From: Suillus spraguei
Taxonomy: Eukaryota > Basidiomycota > Agaricomycetes > Boletales > Suillaceae
Reading direction: 5' to 3'
DNA length: 64,000 nucleotides
Assembly (NCBI GenBank): GCA_016800925.1
Contig: JABCPU010000177.1
Location: forward strand, 1 to 64,000
In this document: piece after piece, positions 35,167 through 46,400 of the stretch
Numbering within the stretch: position 1 is the first letter of the stretch
How the letters are laid out: each line of letters begins with the position of its first letter
The notes under the pieces: model-generated
Database searches by the model: none
Told to the model about the DNA's origin: nothing
The model's input: only the letters and a program-made list of their open reading frames with translations
Made by a program: the position numbers and the translations under genes

Positions 35167-37437
35167 CAGCGGATAGCTGTTCACGTTCACCTGTGGGCAT
35201 GGGGACATTCATTGGTGAACATTTACCGATTTGGCGAACGTTCGGTGACCGGCAGAACACTGGTCCGCGACCCCTTTGTCACTCCACTCTTTATATCCTA
35301 GATCATGACTCATTGGCAGACTCCAGAGTTCAATATCTCTCATTCCATGAATCAAATCATTGTGATGGAGTCCAGCTGCTCCTTCCAATGGGTTACTGCT
35401 GCAAATAAACAAGGGCCTCCTCAGGCAGGCGGAGCGCTTGTATATACATATGTAAACGTGCTATTTATCCAATACGATACATTAAAGCGGTGAAGAACGA
35501 TGGTGAGCACTATGGTATAGACAAGATGCAAGATGCTAGAAAGACGTGTCTATACAAATCCGTGCTGCTTTGCATTTGAAAAAATCCTTTGTGTACTTTC
35601 GTAATTTCACATTAGTAGTGCATGGCATCAGTGAACTGAGTTGGGGCAAAACCGACGCGGCGTGTCTCCTCGGAGCTATCAAACACAGTGTAGAAGCGCT
35701 GCATAAATGGGTAGCCAATCCTAAAGTCAAGCCCTGAGCCAGAGGGCCTGCCAATATCGGCAACGACGAGATATATGTTTTCGAATTCAACATCGGGAAA
35801 AAACGTGGGATTGAGAGAACGAGGCCAGATTTGGGCATTGCGAGTGAGACTGAAGATTCGCTGTGCAAAATGGTGAACAAGGGGTGAGGGCTGATAGAAT
35901 TGACGTACACCTCCAATATGGAATTCCAAGGGCTGTAGGGCCGTGTACTGGGCACGGGTAATCCTGAGAAGACCAGTCCTTGGATCTAAAATACCGCCGG
36001 TTGCAGCCTCATACCTTTCATAGGCATCTATCGAACGTTAAACAGACCATTATTACAAGCTGCACCCTGGATACACACCGGTGGCAATGAAAATCAAGTT
36101 GTTGCTAATATCGATGACACCATCAGTGGTGCCCAAGATCTCCTCTTGGCCATAGGTGATTCTCTGCTTGATACCCCAAGCGCGCGATGAGGGTGCAATG
36201 TCGGTGATAGGACTGAAAAAAACAATTACTATCAGTCTGGATTGATCTAGGAGCTGAGGTAGCTTACGTGTAGACCATCGTACCCATGTACTTAGAGTTG
36301 TCAGGTTCACCAAAGGTGAGCTCTCCGAAACGGTCGTCTAGATCGAAAGTGGGTCGGAGAAAGATACCAACAACACGCCGATTAATCTTGCCTTGTTCAA
36401 ACAGGCGGTCAGTGATAGTCGGGATCGTGTCATGCATGGCAAGTGGCATAGTATTGCGTGACAAGTCTTCAGGCCCGAGGCCAAGGACACCGTCTTCACT
36501 TCTGACGAAGCCTTCCGCAGTAGAAGCAACACCGAGTTGGAAGTTGGTGACGGTGAGCCCACCACCGAGAGTGACGGTGTCGCGGTAAATGATTGCTACA
36601 GATAATCGTAGGTATTCAAGTTTTCAGCTTATGATATTGTTGTATGTCATACCTTCGAAGAAGACTTCACCCTCGGGACCATAACTTTCCTTCACAGGAA
36701 AGCCAGTAAAGACGCTAGTGTCGGTTTTCACATATGTAGTGGAGCCGCCAACCCATGTGATCGAACTGCCGAGGCTGACAACCAAGTTGTCTTCAATAAT
36801 GCATTAGCAGACGCGTATTTTCTCAGTGTTGAACTAACAGGTTGTGGGGGGGCTGCCAACGCCAACTTTTACGGTGTACGCCAAATCTCTGGCTGTCATA
36901 GGAATGCTATCAGCACGTTTGCCATGCGTGTTATAGCCCCCCAAGACCGCCACACGAGCTTTATTCATAGTGTCATTGTAGAAGTTTAACCTCCTGGTAA
37001 GGGGGAGGGTGATAGAGGAATTACGAACTCCAAGGGGGGATCCCGTGATTGAAAAAGCCAGGGAAAGTATCGACAAGGATGCGACGAGGAACATGGCTCA
37101 TGGAAAGTAATATCATACACAGTAGCTCATTATATACCGCCAGCGAACGCGATGACAATGTTGGGCACCTTAGCCACGCATGAAACGTCGCCCCTAATGA
37201 TGAGTGGTTACGATCCGAGTCATCGGGAGTGCAAGGATTCGACTTTTTGTTTTTTGATGCTGGCAGCAGTAGCAGGTGGCAGGAATTTACAATTCGCTTG
37301 TTACCAATGGTGCAACAGAAACCCGAAATCGACTTATTATTAGAGTCAGTTTGGCAACTCGATGTTGGTGCGTGTCAAATGTACTAATCTGGCGCAACGT
37401 GAGTTGCACCGGCATCCTGCTTCGGCCAGTCGGAGCT
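35167..37437. repeat. Segmental duplication, copy B (protease unit)
   Basis: Matches 4017-6306 over its length, with substitutions and indels such as loss of six bases in protease exon 2 and fifteen in exon 1. At its right edge the CGGAGCT target sequence is uninterrupted and continues into the small-ORF unit. Confidence 0.9.
35612..37094 (-). CDS. Secreted A1 aspartic-protease-like protein lacking the catalytic motif, copy B
   Basis: Exons complement(35612-35860, 35909-36027, 36079-36212, 36268-36595, 36653-36790, 36839-37094) give 407 aa in one frame, with splice sites identical to copy A. The signal peptide is identical. The first active-site motif reads YNLVVSLGSSITWVGG (residues 86-101): the catalytic Asp is Ser91 and the following Thr is Leu. 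The second reads GVIDISNNLIFIATD, keeping Asp275 without the following T-G-T. In-frame deletions relative to copy A (five and two residues) leave the frame open. The shared Ser shows that the loss preceded duplication. No downstream proteolysis can be expected from the classical two-Asp mechanism. A role as decoy, inhibitor or binding protein is speculation. Confidence 0.85.
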
Positions 37438-37588
37438 TCAATAAGACATCGTCTTTCCCAGCCACAGCTTCATCATAACATTCGACAGGCTCAGCATTCT
37501 CATCCATGCGTCTGGTAGTCTTGTAGGAAAAGCAAGTGCATACATTGTGTCACACAACCTATCTGTGTTTTAATATCATGCTTCCTCA

Positions 37589-37916
37589 ATGATAATGGTC
37601 AAATTCTGTGGATATCTGGACTCAGATGAGTGGTTGTACCAACGAGGCGTTGAGTTGGGTCATCCGCGCCCCGACACGTACTCGTCAGAGATCATTCTCC
37701 TGGCTTCCAGACATGCCAGGTTAGATGCGGGCGTTTACCATTGCACCAGATTCCGCCGAGTGCAAACTAAGAAGGGGGACTCTTGGTGCATTGCCTTCGC
37801 CTCGAACGATCCTTATGAAGGCTTACCAAACCAGCGCACCCTCTGAGGAAAAATACAAACGTTTGAAGGAGGAACTGCAGAAGAATGGCCCACCTCGCTG
37901 GTACCGACAAGCTTGA
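37589..37916 (+). pseudogene. Small-ORF family, copy 3 (frameshifted)
   Basis: Starts ATG at 37589 (MIMVKFCGYLDSDEWLYQRG) and follows the intact 108-aa relative until one extra A in CCAAACC near 37827 shifts the frame (GLPNQRTL-stop). The alternative frame then carries SAPSEEKYKRLKEELQKNGP to about 37916. Flanks match the other units. Confidence 0.8.
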
Positions 37917-38501
37917 AACAAAACGTCAGTAACCTATGCACATCGTCAGTAGAGGCGCTGGAGCTTATTTTTCCTGTCAAAACTCTCAACGTCATTGTTA
38001 AATGACACATATACCCATCCATGCGCTCGAACCCCGAGTTGTTGTACCGTACTTGCCCCTATTCTTGTATTGGTTTGAGGAAGGGAGATCCCAGGACGCT
38101 TATGGTGCCCAAGATCCTCGATGACTAGTAGCTCTCCCTCTTTTGTCGCACTAGAGTAATCCTTCGGTCCGGTGACCCCATGTTCCGTTATCGTATAACT
38201 GTAATATTTCAAGTAGTCATAGTGTCTTTTACATGATATCCCGAGCAGCTTAGCAGCTCTGTTCAGCCTTGAAGGAATCTCTAAGCCGCAGCGAGTTGGT
38301 GTCTTTCTATATTTAAATCGTTTTGATGAAGCTTTATCGGGTGCAGCTAAGTCAGCGCTGATAAGCAACCTGCGATTGCGTCAGAATTATCACACATCCC
38401 ATTGAGTCATGTGCTAGTATAAGTATCTCAGTTTGAAATCATGTATGTGATACAATTTACCCAGTCTCCCACCCAGACGACCTACAGTACAGCATCAGCT
38501 C

Positions 38502-39444
38502 ATGGCTCCAGAACAGATCACCCTTTACACTGCGAAGGTACTTTATACTTGCAGGATATTGTGAGCCCGTACGCTGACATTGGTTCATGCACATAGGTAT
38601 GCCCCTATGCTCAAAGGGTATGTCCTAATCAGCCTTGACAACTGTGACCATTGTGATCACCCAACCAATCCAGACTGAAATCGCCCTCGCCGAGGCTGGC
38701 GCTTCATTCAAAAGATACGAGATCGATCTGACGAATAAGCCAGAGTGGTATGCCCCAAAGGTGAACCGTGCCAGCAAGGTATGCGCCGTATTTTTGCCCT
38801 TTCAAGTGATCACATCTTGAAGTGGATTCGTGCCAGGTGCCGGCTATTGCCTATGGTGGTCCCGACGTTGCCCCAGAGAATCCTTCTCCCGAGTCCACTA
38901 AATTGGCGGAGTCGCTGATCCTCGTCGAGTTCATCGGCGATTTGTACCCCTCCTCCAATATCCTACCTACAGACCCTGTGCTGCGTGCGAAGGCCCGTTT
39001 CTTCATCGAGATCGTCTCCACCAAATTCAGCCCCAATTTCATGAAGTTTGTATCCGGCAACTCGGAAGGTACACACACCGTTCTCCTGAGCGGTGTAGAT
39101 GCTATTCAGGACATTCTACCTGACGGGGCAAAATACGCTGTTGGGGACCAGTTCACCATTGCAGACATTGCATTTGTACCTTTCTGGGCAAGATTGAACT
39201 TGTTGGTGCAGAAGGGAATTGGTGCCTACACAGATGAGGAGAGGAAGAACTTCTTGAAGGGCCTGGAGGACCCGAAGTATACGAAATTTAACGGTTATGT
39301 GCAAAGATTGCTAGCAAGGGAGAGCTTCAAATCCACATTCCACGAGGTACGTTCGTTGCTCTGTCGATGATTGTTACTGTCATAACAAGTAAATAGGACG
39401 TCGTGGAAGGTGTCTTCACGAAAAGGTTCGGCTTAGCTAAATAA
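38502..39444 (+). CDS. Glutathione S-transferase, omega-like
   Basis: Five exons (38502-38537, 38598-38618, 38674-38778, 38837-39346, 39397-39444) give 239 aa. The thioredoxin-like N-domain carries VCPYAQR on a 21-base micro-exon. The Cys of CPYAQR is the omega-class catalytic residue, so thiol transferase or deglutathionylation activity is more likely than classical Tyr/Ser conjugation. It is followed by EIALAEAGASFKRYEIDL and NRASKVPAIAYG (cis-Pro region with KVP). The helical C-domain contains LILVEFIGDLYPSSNILP and YAVGDQFTIADIAFVPF (N-capping box TIAD). The C-terminus is FTKRFGLAK. No targeting signal was seen, so a cytosolic detoxification or redox role is inferred. It lies between the protease/small-ORF duplication and a secreted-protein locus. 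Confidence 0.9.
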
Positions 39445-40640
39445 GGACTTCTTGTCATATGTGACATACTACAATTGTGTACCATTAACCAGCCATTGAC
39501 TGCATAAGATTGATTTTGTACCGGGTGGCTGACGGAGTTAAGATGATGGTGCGCGGGGCCGTGAGCACTTCCTTTGTATGTGGGGTAAATCAGGGTATGG
39601 CATTAGAACATGCTGTAGATACATAGGTCAAGTCAATAGAATGACACTGTAACCGTTCATATACGAGCTCGTAAACCGAGTATCTGCCAACGAGTGTCTC
39701 CTTCCGTCTCTGAGCCAATCTCAGCAAAAATTGCCTTCGTGGTGGGTAGAGCCTATGGGGAGATGGACATTGTAATAGAGAGGCGTTTGCATTTGCGTTG
39801 AAACATGGGGGTTGATCTTGCGATCAACAATGAGGCACGAAGGAACTAAGAGGCTTACGTCAGATACAGCAAACTATACACTGAGGACTACATGCGTGAT
39901 AGTGAATGAGAAGTAAGAAAAAAGTGGAGGGGAATAGCGAGCTCGCCGTGGACAACGATGAGCGCGCTAACGGTGAGAACGGTTGAGTCAACGTTCGGCA
40001 TTATTAATCAATTACCTCCGATATCTAAGTTTATCCTGGGAAGGCTGGAAGCACGTGCCTTTCGCACCGCTATATTTGGTAGTGTCGATCATCGAGGGCT
40101 ACTGCTGAACTGCTGGTTTATTCGGTAGTATAGTGGATTATTACTAGGGCTTACTACTTAGCAACGAGGTCAGGTATCTGACATCATTACTAATAATAAC
40201 GTTTGATGGTGTCACTTAGGTGCAGAATGGCAGAGTTCTGCCACAACACTACTATTGGTGGTACTTAGCGAGCATTTAATAGTGACAGTCGACAATTCGA
40301 TGATGATTCAAACAGGTGAATTGGCTTCCGACTGTGAACGTCACCATTGGATTCATCCACAATTTCTACACAATTTTCGTGAACAATTACAGCTATTTGC
40401 ATAAATTTTATAACTGAAGGTCAATAGAATTTAAACTTTTCGAACTGTCGTAAGTCACAACAGGATTCAAGGTAAATATTCACTAACCGAAGTCGCTCCG
40501 CATCAAATTGCCACTTCGCAATATACTGGCATTATTGCAGGTATTATGTGGTCGAATGTGGCATAGCCACGTAAGAAGATACGCCAATAATTAAAGCTCA
40601 GGCTTGACTACCGCAGATAGTACTTATGCTGATGGGAACT
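39445..40640. other. Intergenic, no recognisable gene
   Basis: No open frame with a recognisable domain. The inverted duplication shared with 56700-56890 begins near its right edge. Confidence 0.5.
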
Positions 40641-40714
40641 CAGATAAGCCAACGGGCTTACAGTAGTAAGGGAATTAACGGTGGATAGGTAACCATAAAG
40701 AATGTTATTCAGCA

Positions 40715-40722
40715 TATAAAAG
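40715..40722 (+). promoter_or_regulatory. TATA box of secreted protein 1
   Basis: TATAAAAG, 55 bases upstream of the ATG. It is preserved in the inverted copy at 56758-56765 with the same surrounding 5' leader (ATCTCATATCATATCCTCC). Confidence 0.6.
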
Positions 40723-40776
40723 CAAGGATGTCTTTCTACTAACCCTTCAGATCTCATATCATATCCTCCTCACACA

Positions 40777-41022
40777 ATGCGTTTATCCTTTGCAATCGTC
40801 TTCGCCGTCGTTGCATTATCAATCTCTGCTACGCCAGTTGAAGATAGCGCCAATGACTGTCCCGGCTATTGCTTCACAAACAAAGATTGCCGGGATTGCA
40901 CTTTGGGGGTTTGTGTAAGTATCAATACTTAGTTTTCCTAGATTTGATAACATGACTTACCTGCATGGCAGAGATTTATTTTCTGCACAGTGAGTCGTAT
41001 TTCTACTTTCACATCAGTGTAA
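40777..41022 (+). CDS. Six-cysteine small secreted protein 1
   Basis: Exon 1 (40777-40914) encodes a signal peptide (MRLSFAIVFAVVALSISATP) and CPGYCFTNKDCRDCTLGVC. After a 57-base intron, exon 2 (40972-41022) adds RFIFCTVS and ends at TAA, 62 aa in total. Cysteine spacing is C-x3-C-x5-C-x2-C-x4-C-x4-C, compatible with a three-disulfide knot. A GTGAGT after RFIFCT could be another splice donor, making the last dozen residues uncertain. The inverted copy at 56455-56703 has the same spacing despite many substitutions, which argues for selection on the fold. Target and role are unknown; effector-like or inhibitor-like is inference. Confidence 0.7.
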
Positions 41023-41023
41023 T

Positions 41024-42030
41024 ATGGCCGACGTACGAGTTATCAGTGATTTGTAGAGTTGACCAACATGCTACCGGTGGAGTTGGCGTCACGTTCGTTC
41101 GGTTGGGAAATATCAGATGTGTATGGACACCTATTACCGTGCAGATCAGTCTCGGAGCAACATCAGCTCTGAACACCCTCATCTAAAACAACTTCAAAAA
41201 GGAGGATGTTACTTCTGTCAAGTCCAACAGATACTGGCTATCATGTCCACCTTAGAATGTTTGCTGACGGTTCGGAAGACCAGCACGACACCGCCACGCT
41301 CGCATACACACAACCGAACTTCTGGAAATTGATACGGAGGTCGCCAAGCACTGGCTCTTTTTTTTTTTTTTTTTTTTTTTGATCCTTGTTTATTGTCCGT
41401 TGGGGCTATGCCCTATGATGGACACTACCTACTGTACATCTAATCTATTCGTATATGCTTTGGTCCGTTTTTTGGTTGTCTATGCTATACAGTGGTCCTG
41501 GCTTGCGCGCGGACGTTAGGGCCTTCTTCAGGCTCTTGATATGATTTGTGCGACTTGTTGTCGCGTTTCCTCTATTCCTTCTCCTTTTCCGCTGGGGGGG
41601 TTACATCTCCGAAGGTTTGTTCCAATCTTCTCGTGCGCGCGATGTACGTCAACGTTGCTCTCATTCCCTTGCTTTCGTTCAGCAGGTACTCGATTTTGCA
41701 TTGTCTTGCTCCGACTTCTTTCCTCATTTGTTCTCTCTGGTTCACGTATGCTGGGCAGACTAGGATGAAGTGGTGTACCGTTTCGTCATGGTTTTCGCAT
41801 GCTGGGCAACGCGCCGTTGGGGATTTCGCTATTCGTTTGAGGTGTTTGTTGAGCGCTATATGTCCCGTGCGGAGTTGAAACATCAGTGAAGCACTGGCTC
41901 GAGACTGACGCGGACGGCCGGGCCACTTAAAACTTTGTATGAGTTCGTTGCTCCACTTCCAGCAGTCTCTAGTGACAATCTCAAACGTCCCGAATCAATC
42001 TCGCTTGGTGATATCGATGCTGAGTTTGTT
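41024..42030 (+). pseudogene. Hypothetical gene, truncated and hit by a LINE
   Basis: Matches the minus-strand gene at 55700-56360: DTYYRADQSRSNISSEHPHL, LQKGGCYFCQVQQILAIMST, then TLECLLTVRKTSTTPP after a small indel. It is interrupted at KHWL by the LINE (41358-41888), resumes as AGPLKTLYEFVAPLPAVSSD and SISLGDIDAEFV, and stops at TGA where the duplication ends. It lacks the C-terminal part present in the other copy. Confidence 0.65.
41358..41888 (-). mobile_element. 5'-truncated Tad-like LINE insertion
   Basis: A 23-base poly(T) at the left, i.e. a minus-strand poly(A) tail, followed by 508 bases. They encode the end of a LINE polyprotein in minus frame 41572-41883: LRTGHIALNKHLKRI, the zinc-like CPACENHDETVHHFILVCPAY and GDVTPPAEKEKE. 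AAGCACTGGCTC flanks both sides (41346-41357 and 41889-41900), a 12-base target duplication. The uninterrupted site exists in the inverted copy near 56115-56130. Confidence 0.9.
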
Positions 42031-43494
42031 TGACCAGGCCATACTGTAAGAATGATACATGAAATACCTATAGTTATAATGAAAGTGTGATACATAGATT
42101 ACTATGGTGCATACATAGGGCAGTGGAGGATCCTGTCAGGCCATTCCCATAATAGTCTTACACCCCCACCTACTGTGGGAATACCGCACATCGCCCATTT
42201 TTGGAAATCTCCACAATACCAATTATTCTCACACCCTACCTCACTGCAGCTTCACCACCACACCACAATAGGTTTCTCTTCAAATATAATTAGTAGTTTA
42301 GCATATATGTGTATAATATAATATAATAGACCGCTTTTTTTGTTTATTTGTGTGCCTGCTCCTCCTCCAGGTCTCTTTCAACGTAACCTGGGGCACAGAA
42401 CACTTTCGCATTTTTGTCCCTTTGATAGGTGTGTGATATAGGACATTTAGAACATGTCTAGTAACATATTTGAAGAGATTTCCATCTTTATTTAACCTCC
42501 TGAGACGTCCTGCACCAATAGATATAGTACATATACAGAAAAACATAAAATATGTTCCCATTTGATTATTTTTAGGTGGATGGACTTGATTAAAGGATCC
42601 CAAACACCTATTTAACAATAGAAACAATGTAGAAGGAGTTTAAGACTATATGACAAGATCCTGTTGTGTAGTGCAGCCACCCTCTCCTGGTGGTTTGCCC
42701 ACTGTCAATTTTTTTCCTATAGGACCGGACCTCAACTCTTGTGAGGGGTTTATTTCTACTCATATTTGGAGTATATGTATAACTTAGCTAACACAGAAAA
42801 CCTAAAGCATTCATCTGCAGGAGCACAATTGGACAAAGTCGTATTTCTGATTTTCTAACCACTCTAACCTTGCATCCATGATCCAACCTGTTCATAAATA
42901 ATTGATATAGCATATTTACTTGCTTTTCATGACAAAAATCAGCTCAAAATGAGCCGGATGTTTGAGATTATGTCTATACTTGATATTTCTACTGATAAGG
43001 GGCCCATGCCTTCAAAACATCGAATTTTGATGATCAGACACCTGGACTGCATTTAAAATATATAAAATATCACAGTTTTACATTTTCAGAAAGATTGATC
43101 AAGTACTGAGTGAAAGGGAAGCAAAAGAACATATGTGTAAAATGTGATAATTAACACATCACACAAAAGTCTCATTTATGTATAATATAGGCCGAAGATT
43201 TGATTAAATTTGAATAGGATACATATTAGAATACAAAAGGAACCTATATTACACCTTGCCCTGAGGGTAGAAGATATGTGGAAGTGATGTGGTGGTAAAG
43301 TAAGTCGGTGCAGCATTAAAGTCCTACCACTAGTACTCAACTGACCATTTTAGGCATAACAAAAATCTCGCAATGTCATGTGCATGACTGCCGACTTATG
43401 TGGGTATCAATTGCAGTGGAAGTGATAGTAGAACAACGCCCAAAGGCGACTAATATGTTGGATCAAAGAAATATACAAATTACGAGCATACAAA
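42031..43494. other. AT-rich intergenic block
   Basis: Contains TATAATATAATATAA and many A/T runs. A minus-strand frame at 42298-42627 (109 aa, CTISIGAGRLRRLNKDGNLF) has no recognisable domain and is not credited. It may be an old repeat. Confidence 0.5.
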
Positions 43495-46400
43495 CTACTC
43501 CTCCATCTCATCTCCGCTCTCGTCGTCGTCGTCGTCGCTGTCCTCGCCTTCTGCAACATCAATGGGATCCAAGCTTAGATCGTGATCTGCGCCAATGTAC
43601 GCATCGCAGATGACATATAGTTTCAAAGCGTGGTTGCCTTTCGGTAATGTGAACTCCAATTTCACGGCAAGATTCTTGGTGACGGTGACACGCTTGATTG
43701 ATAGCAGCTGTTTGGTACTTGGCTCCCCAATTACAAGCCACCAGTTCGCTATCTTTTTTGTCGGGTAGAAAGGTGCGACCACAGTCTGGTCATCAGCACC
43801 TTCCTCGTCTGCATCACGAGTAAGAGTGACCTGCATGGTGATGGGTGCACCAGCAGTATATTCTCCCTTGTCAAGCTTGAAGGACACGTCAAGCGTCGGG
43901 TATGAGTTGACGAATGTCGCTACATCGCGCCTAGACATATTGTCAGAAACAGTTGAGATGGCCACACACAACAGAACTCACATTTGACGACCGTCCATTT
44001 GCAGAAGTTCATTGCGTCTGTCATCTTCCATCTCCATGACGTCGTAGACAGACTCAATGCCGGCGTCCTTGCAACGTTTGATTATCTGTTTTTCGGTATT
44101 TAATCACTGGCGAGGAGTACTGAGGAGAATAAATTTACCTCCGGCTCAAAGTGAGGGATCTGCTTGAGGGGCGAATCGGTCTCCCACATTGCTTGTACAC
44201 ACATCTGTGACAAATCCATTGCTCCCAATGCATTCAGCCATGCGTTCGAAGACATGACATCCACACATGCTGATAACAGGTTCAAAACCTTCTCGAGAAC
44301 TAAAACTTGGTCCGCTGCCAAGTCTGGTGGTAGCTGGATACGAGAGAAATGAGCCTGAAGTAGAAGGAACGTCTTGAAGTGAGGAGCTTCGAAGTCTGCA
44401 CGATCAAGTTTGACGGGAACACGGTCGTAGATGCGGCGGAGAATGTTGTCTTCGTGACGTCTGATAGGAATCGATTCGAACTCTGCAGAAGAGGCAACAA
44501 CTTCCAGAAGACCTTTCAGTTTCGTCCGCTCCTTCAGCGACAGGGTGTAAACCTCCACAGTGACGTATGAGATATTATAGTACGCCGCTATCATCCCGAG
44601 GTTCAGTGCCGAAACGTCCATTTCATCTTCTATCGAAATGCACTTCGAATTAACCAGTTCTTGCAATGTGTTCTCCACGAGTTCCGAGAGGTGATCTGAC
44701 AAATGCTGATGGCTGACATTGTGAAGATTGTAGTAATTGGGGTTTTGAGTCATTCGGCGGTAGAAGTATGTCCATGTCAGGATATCCATTGCGTCTTGCT
44801 TGTTTTCGATTGTCTTAACAGCGATCTCGGCGAGGAAATAGTCGTGCAACAGATGGGTAGGAAGGTGGGACTCGATGGGCAGACCCTCTGCCAGGAACTT
44901 CTTGTAAAAGTCCTTGCGCGTCTGCTGGCACATGAGGACACATCGGCTGCGATCGTCTTCCATTGGCCTACAAGCACGACCTATCATTTGTAGGACATCC
45001 ATGACTGGGTAGTCAACATATCGATGCTCTTTGCCCTCGTAGTATTGCACGCCCATTATGACCACCATATAGCTTGCGACGGGTAGACTCCATGCAGTGT
45101 CCTGCAGACACTCATCAATTGCTGATTAGTAAAAGGGTCGCGATTCACATACCTTTGATGCCACCAAAACCTGGATTGCTCCAGACTGGAATAAACGTTC
45201 GACAATGCGCTTGTCTTGCTTATCAAGTGCTTCGTGATAATACCCAATGCCATGTTTGAGGCATTCGACGAGACCTTTGTCGCTGATGTGGTCAAGATGG
45301 GGCTGCAAGTCAGCTTCTTCAATATTCAAGAAGCGATCGGGGTTGCTATCTGCTCCGCAGTGGATCAACAAGTCGTCAACCGTTAGCCGACACTGGCGCC
45401 TTGATGGAACGAATATGATGACAGGTTTGGTGGATGAGTGTTCGACGATAGCAAGATAGGCAGGCTTAGACATGGCGATCATCAGCGAAGGGAAATGAGG
45501 GATAGTAAAGCTTTGGAGATGTATATCCATGTCCAGCGGCCTCGAGCTACAAAACATCATTAGTAAGCTGAATGTTAATTAAGAATTGCAAGATATACCT
45601 AGGCGAGAAGTTGAAAATTGCATGCGATGGTGCACCCATCCATTCCCCGAGATCCCTAGCATTAGCGAGCGAGACACCACAGGCAACGATGCGAGTCTTA
45701 ACCTCCGTTTGCGCAGAGACATAGCGGGTCCTAGATATCACCACTTCGTACGTCGGACCGACTTCTCCACCTACAAGTTGGATTTCATCAGCAATCAAAA
45801 GACCGATGTTCTGCACGTTCTTGCGCTGTCGCCATCTTCGAGACAGGATATCCCACTAAAAATATCGGTTTAGTGAGAGATTTACAACATGATGGAAGAA
45901 ACTAACCTGAGATGGGGTGCAAACGATAACATCCCCCTTCTCAAGAAGTCGAAGGTCAGCGCTAGTGTCTCCTGTTAGGCTTACTATCTCTTTGCCCCCC
46001 TGCAGGCCGCTGAACTTCCGACGCCACTCTGCAACACGTTGGTCGACCATCTCCTGGTAGGGCTCAATACAGACCGCCCTGGGCTGCTCGCGTTTACTCC
46101 AAAGGCGGAGCAGAGCAAATTCGGCACAGATAGTCTTGCCGCTTCCGGTAGGCGCGCCAATAAAGACATTCTCATCGGATGTGTAGAGAGCCTGGAAGAC
46201 TTGCGTCTGGATCTTGTTGAATGTTTGGATGGTGGACGAGTAGATGCTCTCGAATTCTTTGTTGTGTAGGGCGGATAGCGGAAGCGGCTGGAGTTCGAGA
46301 AGAGGAGTCGGGGGCGGGAACTTTTCTGGGAGAATCAAATGCTTGAAGGATATAGGTAATCGGGTCTCGGCATGCAACCATCGGTCGGAGACAACAGATA

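Larger units (their letters stand above)
40640..42030. repeat. Inverted duplication, left arm (secreted-protein locus)
   Basis: Reverse complement of about 55985-56870: promoter, both exons of the small secreted protein and the following hypothetical gene. The left arm contains a LINE insertion (41358-41888) that the right arm lacks, and it ends at GAGTTTGTT near 42029. Confidence 0.9.

Noticed and set aside
41358..41380. Poly(T) as a transcription terminator
   Set aside because: It is the poly(A) tail of a minus-strand LINE, shown by the target duplication and the empty paralogous site.
42298..42627. 109-codon minus-strand frame
   Set aside because: AT-rich region with no motif or homologue I recognise. 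It could be an old repeat, so it is not listed as a gene.
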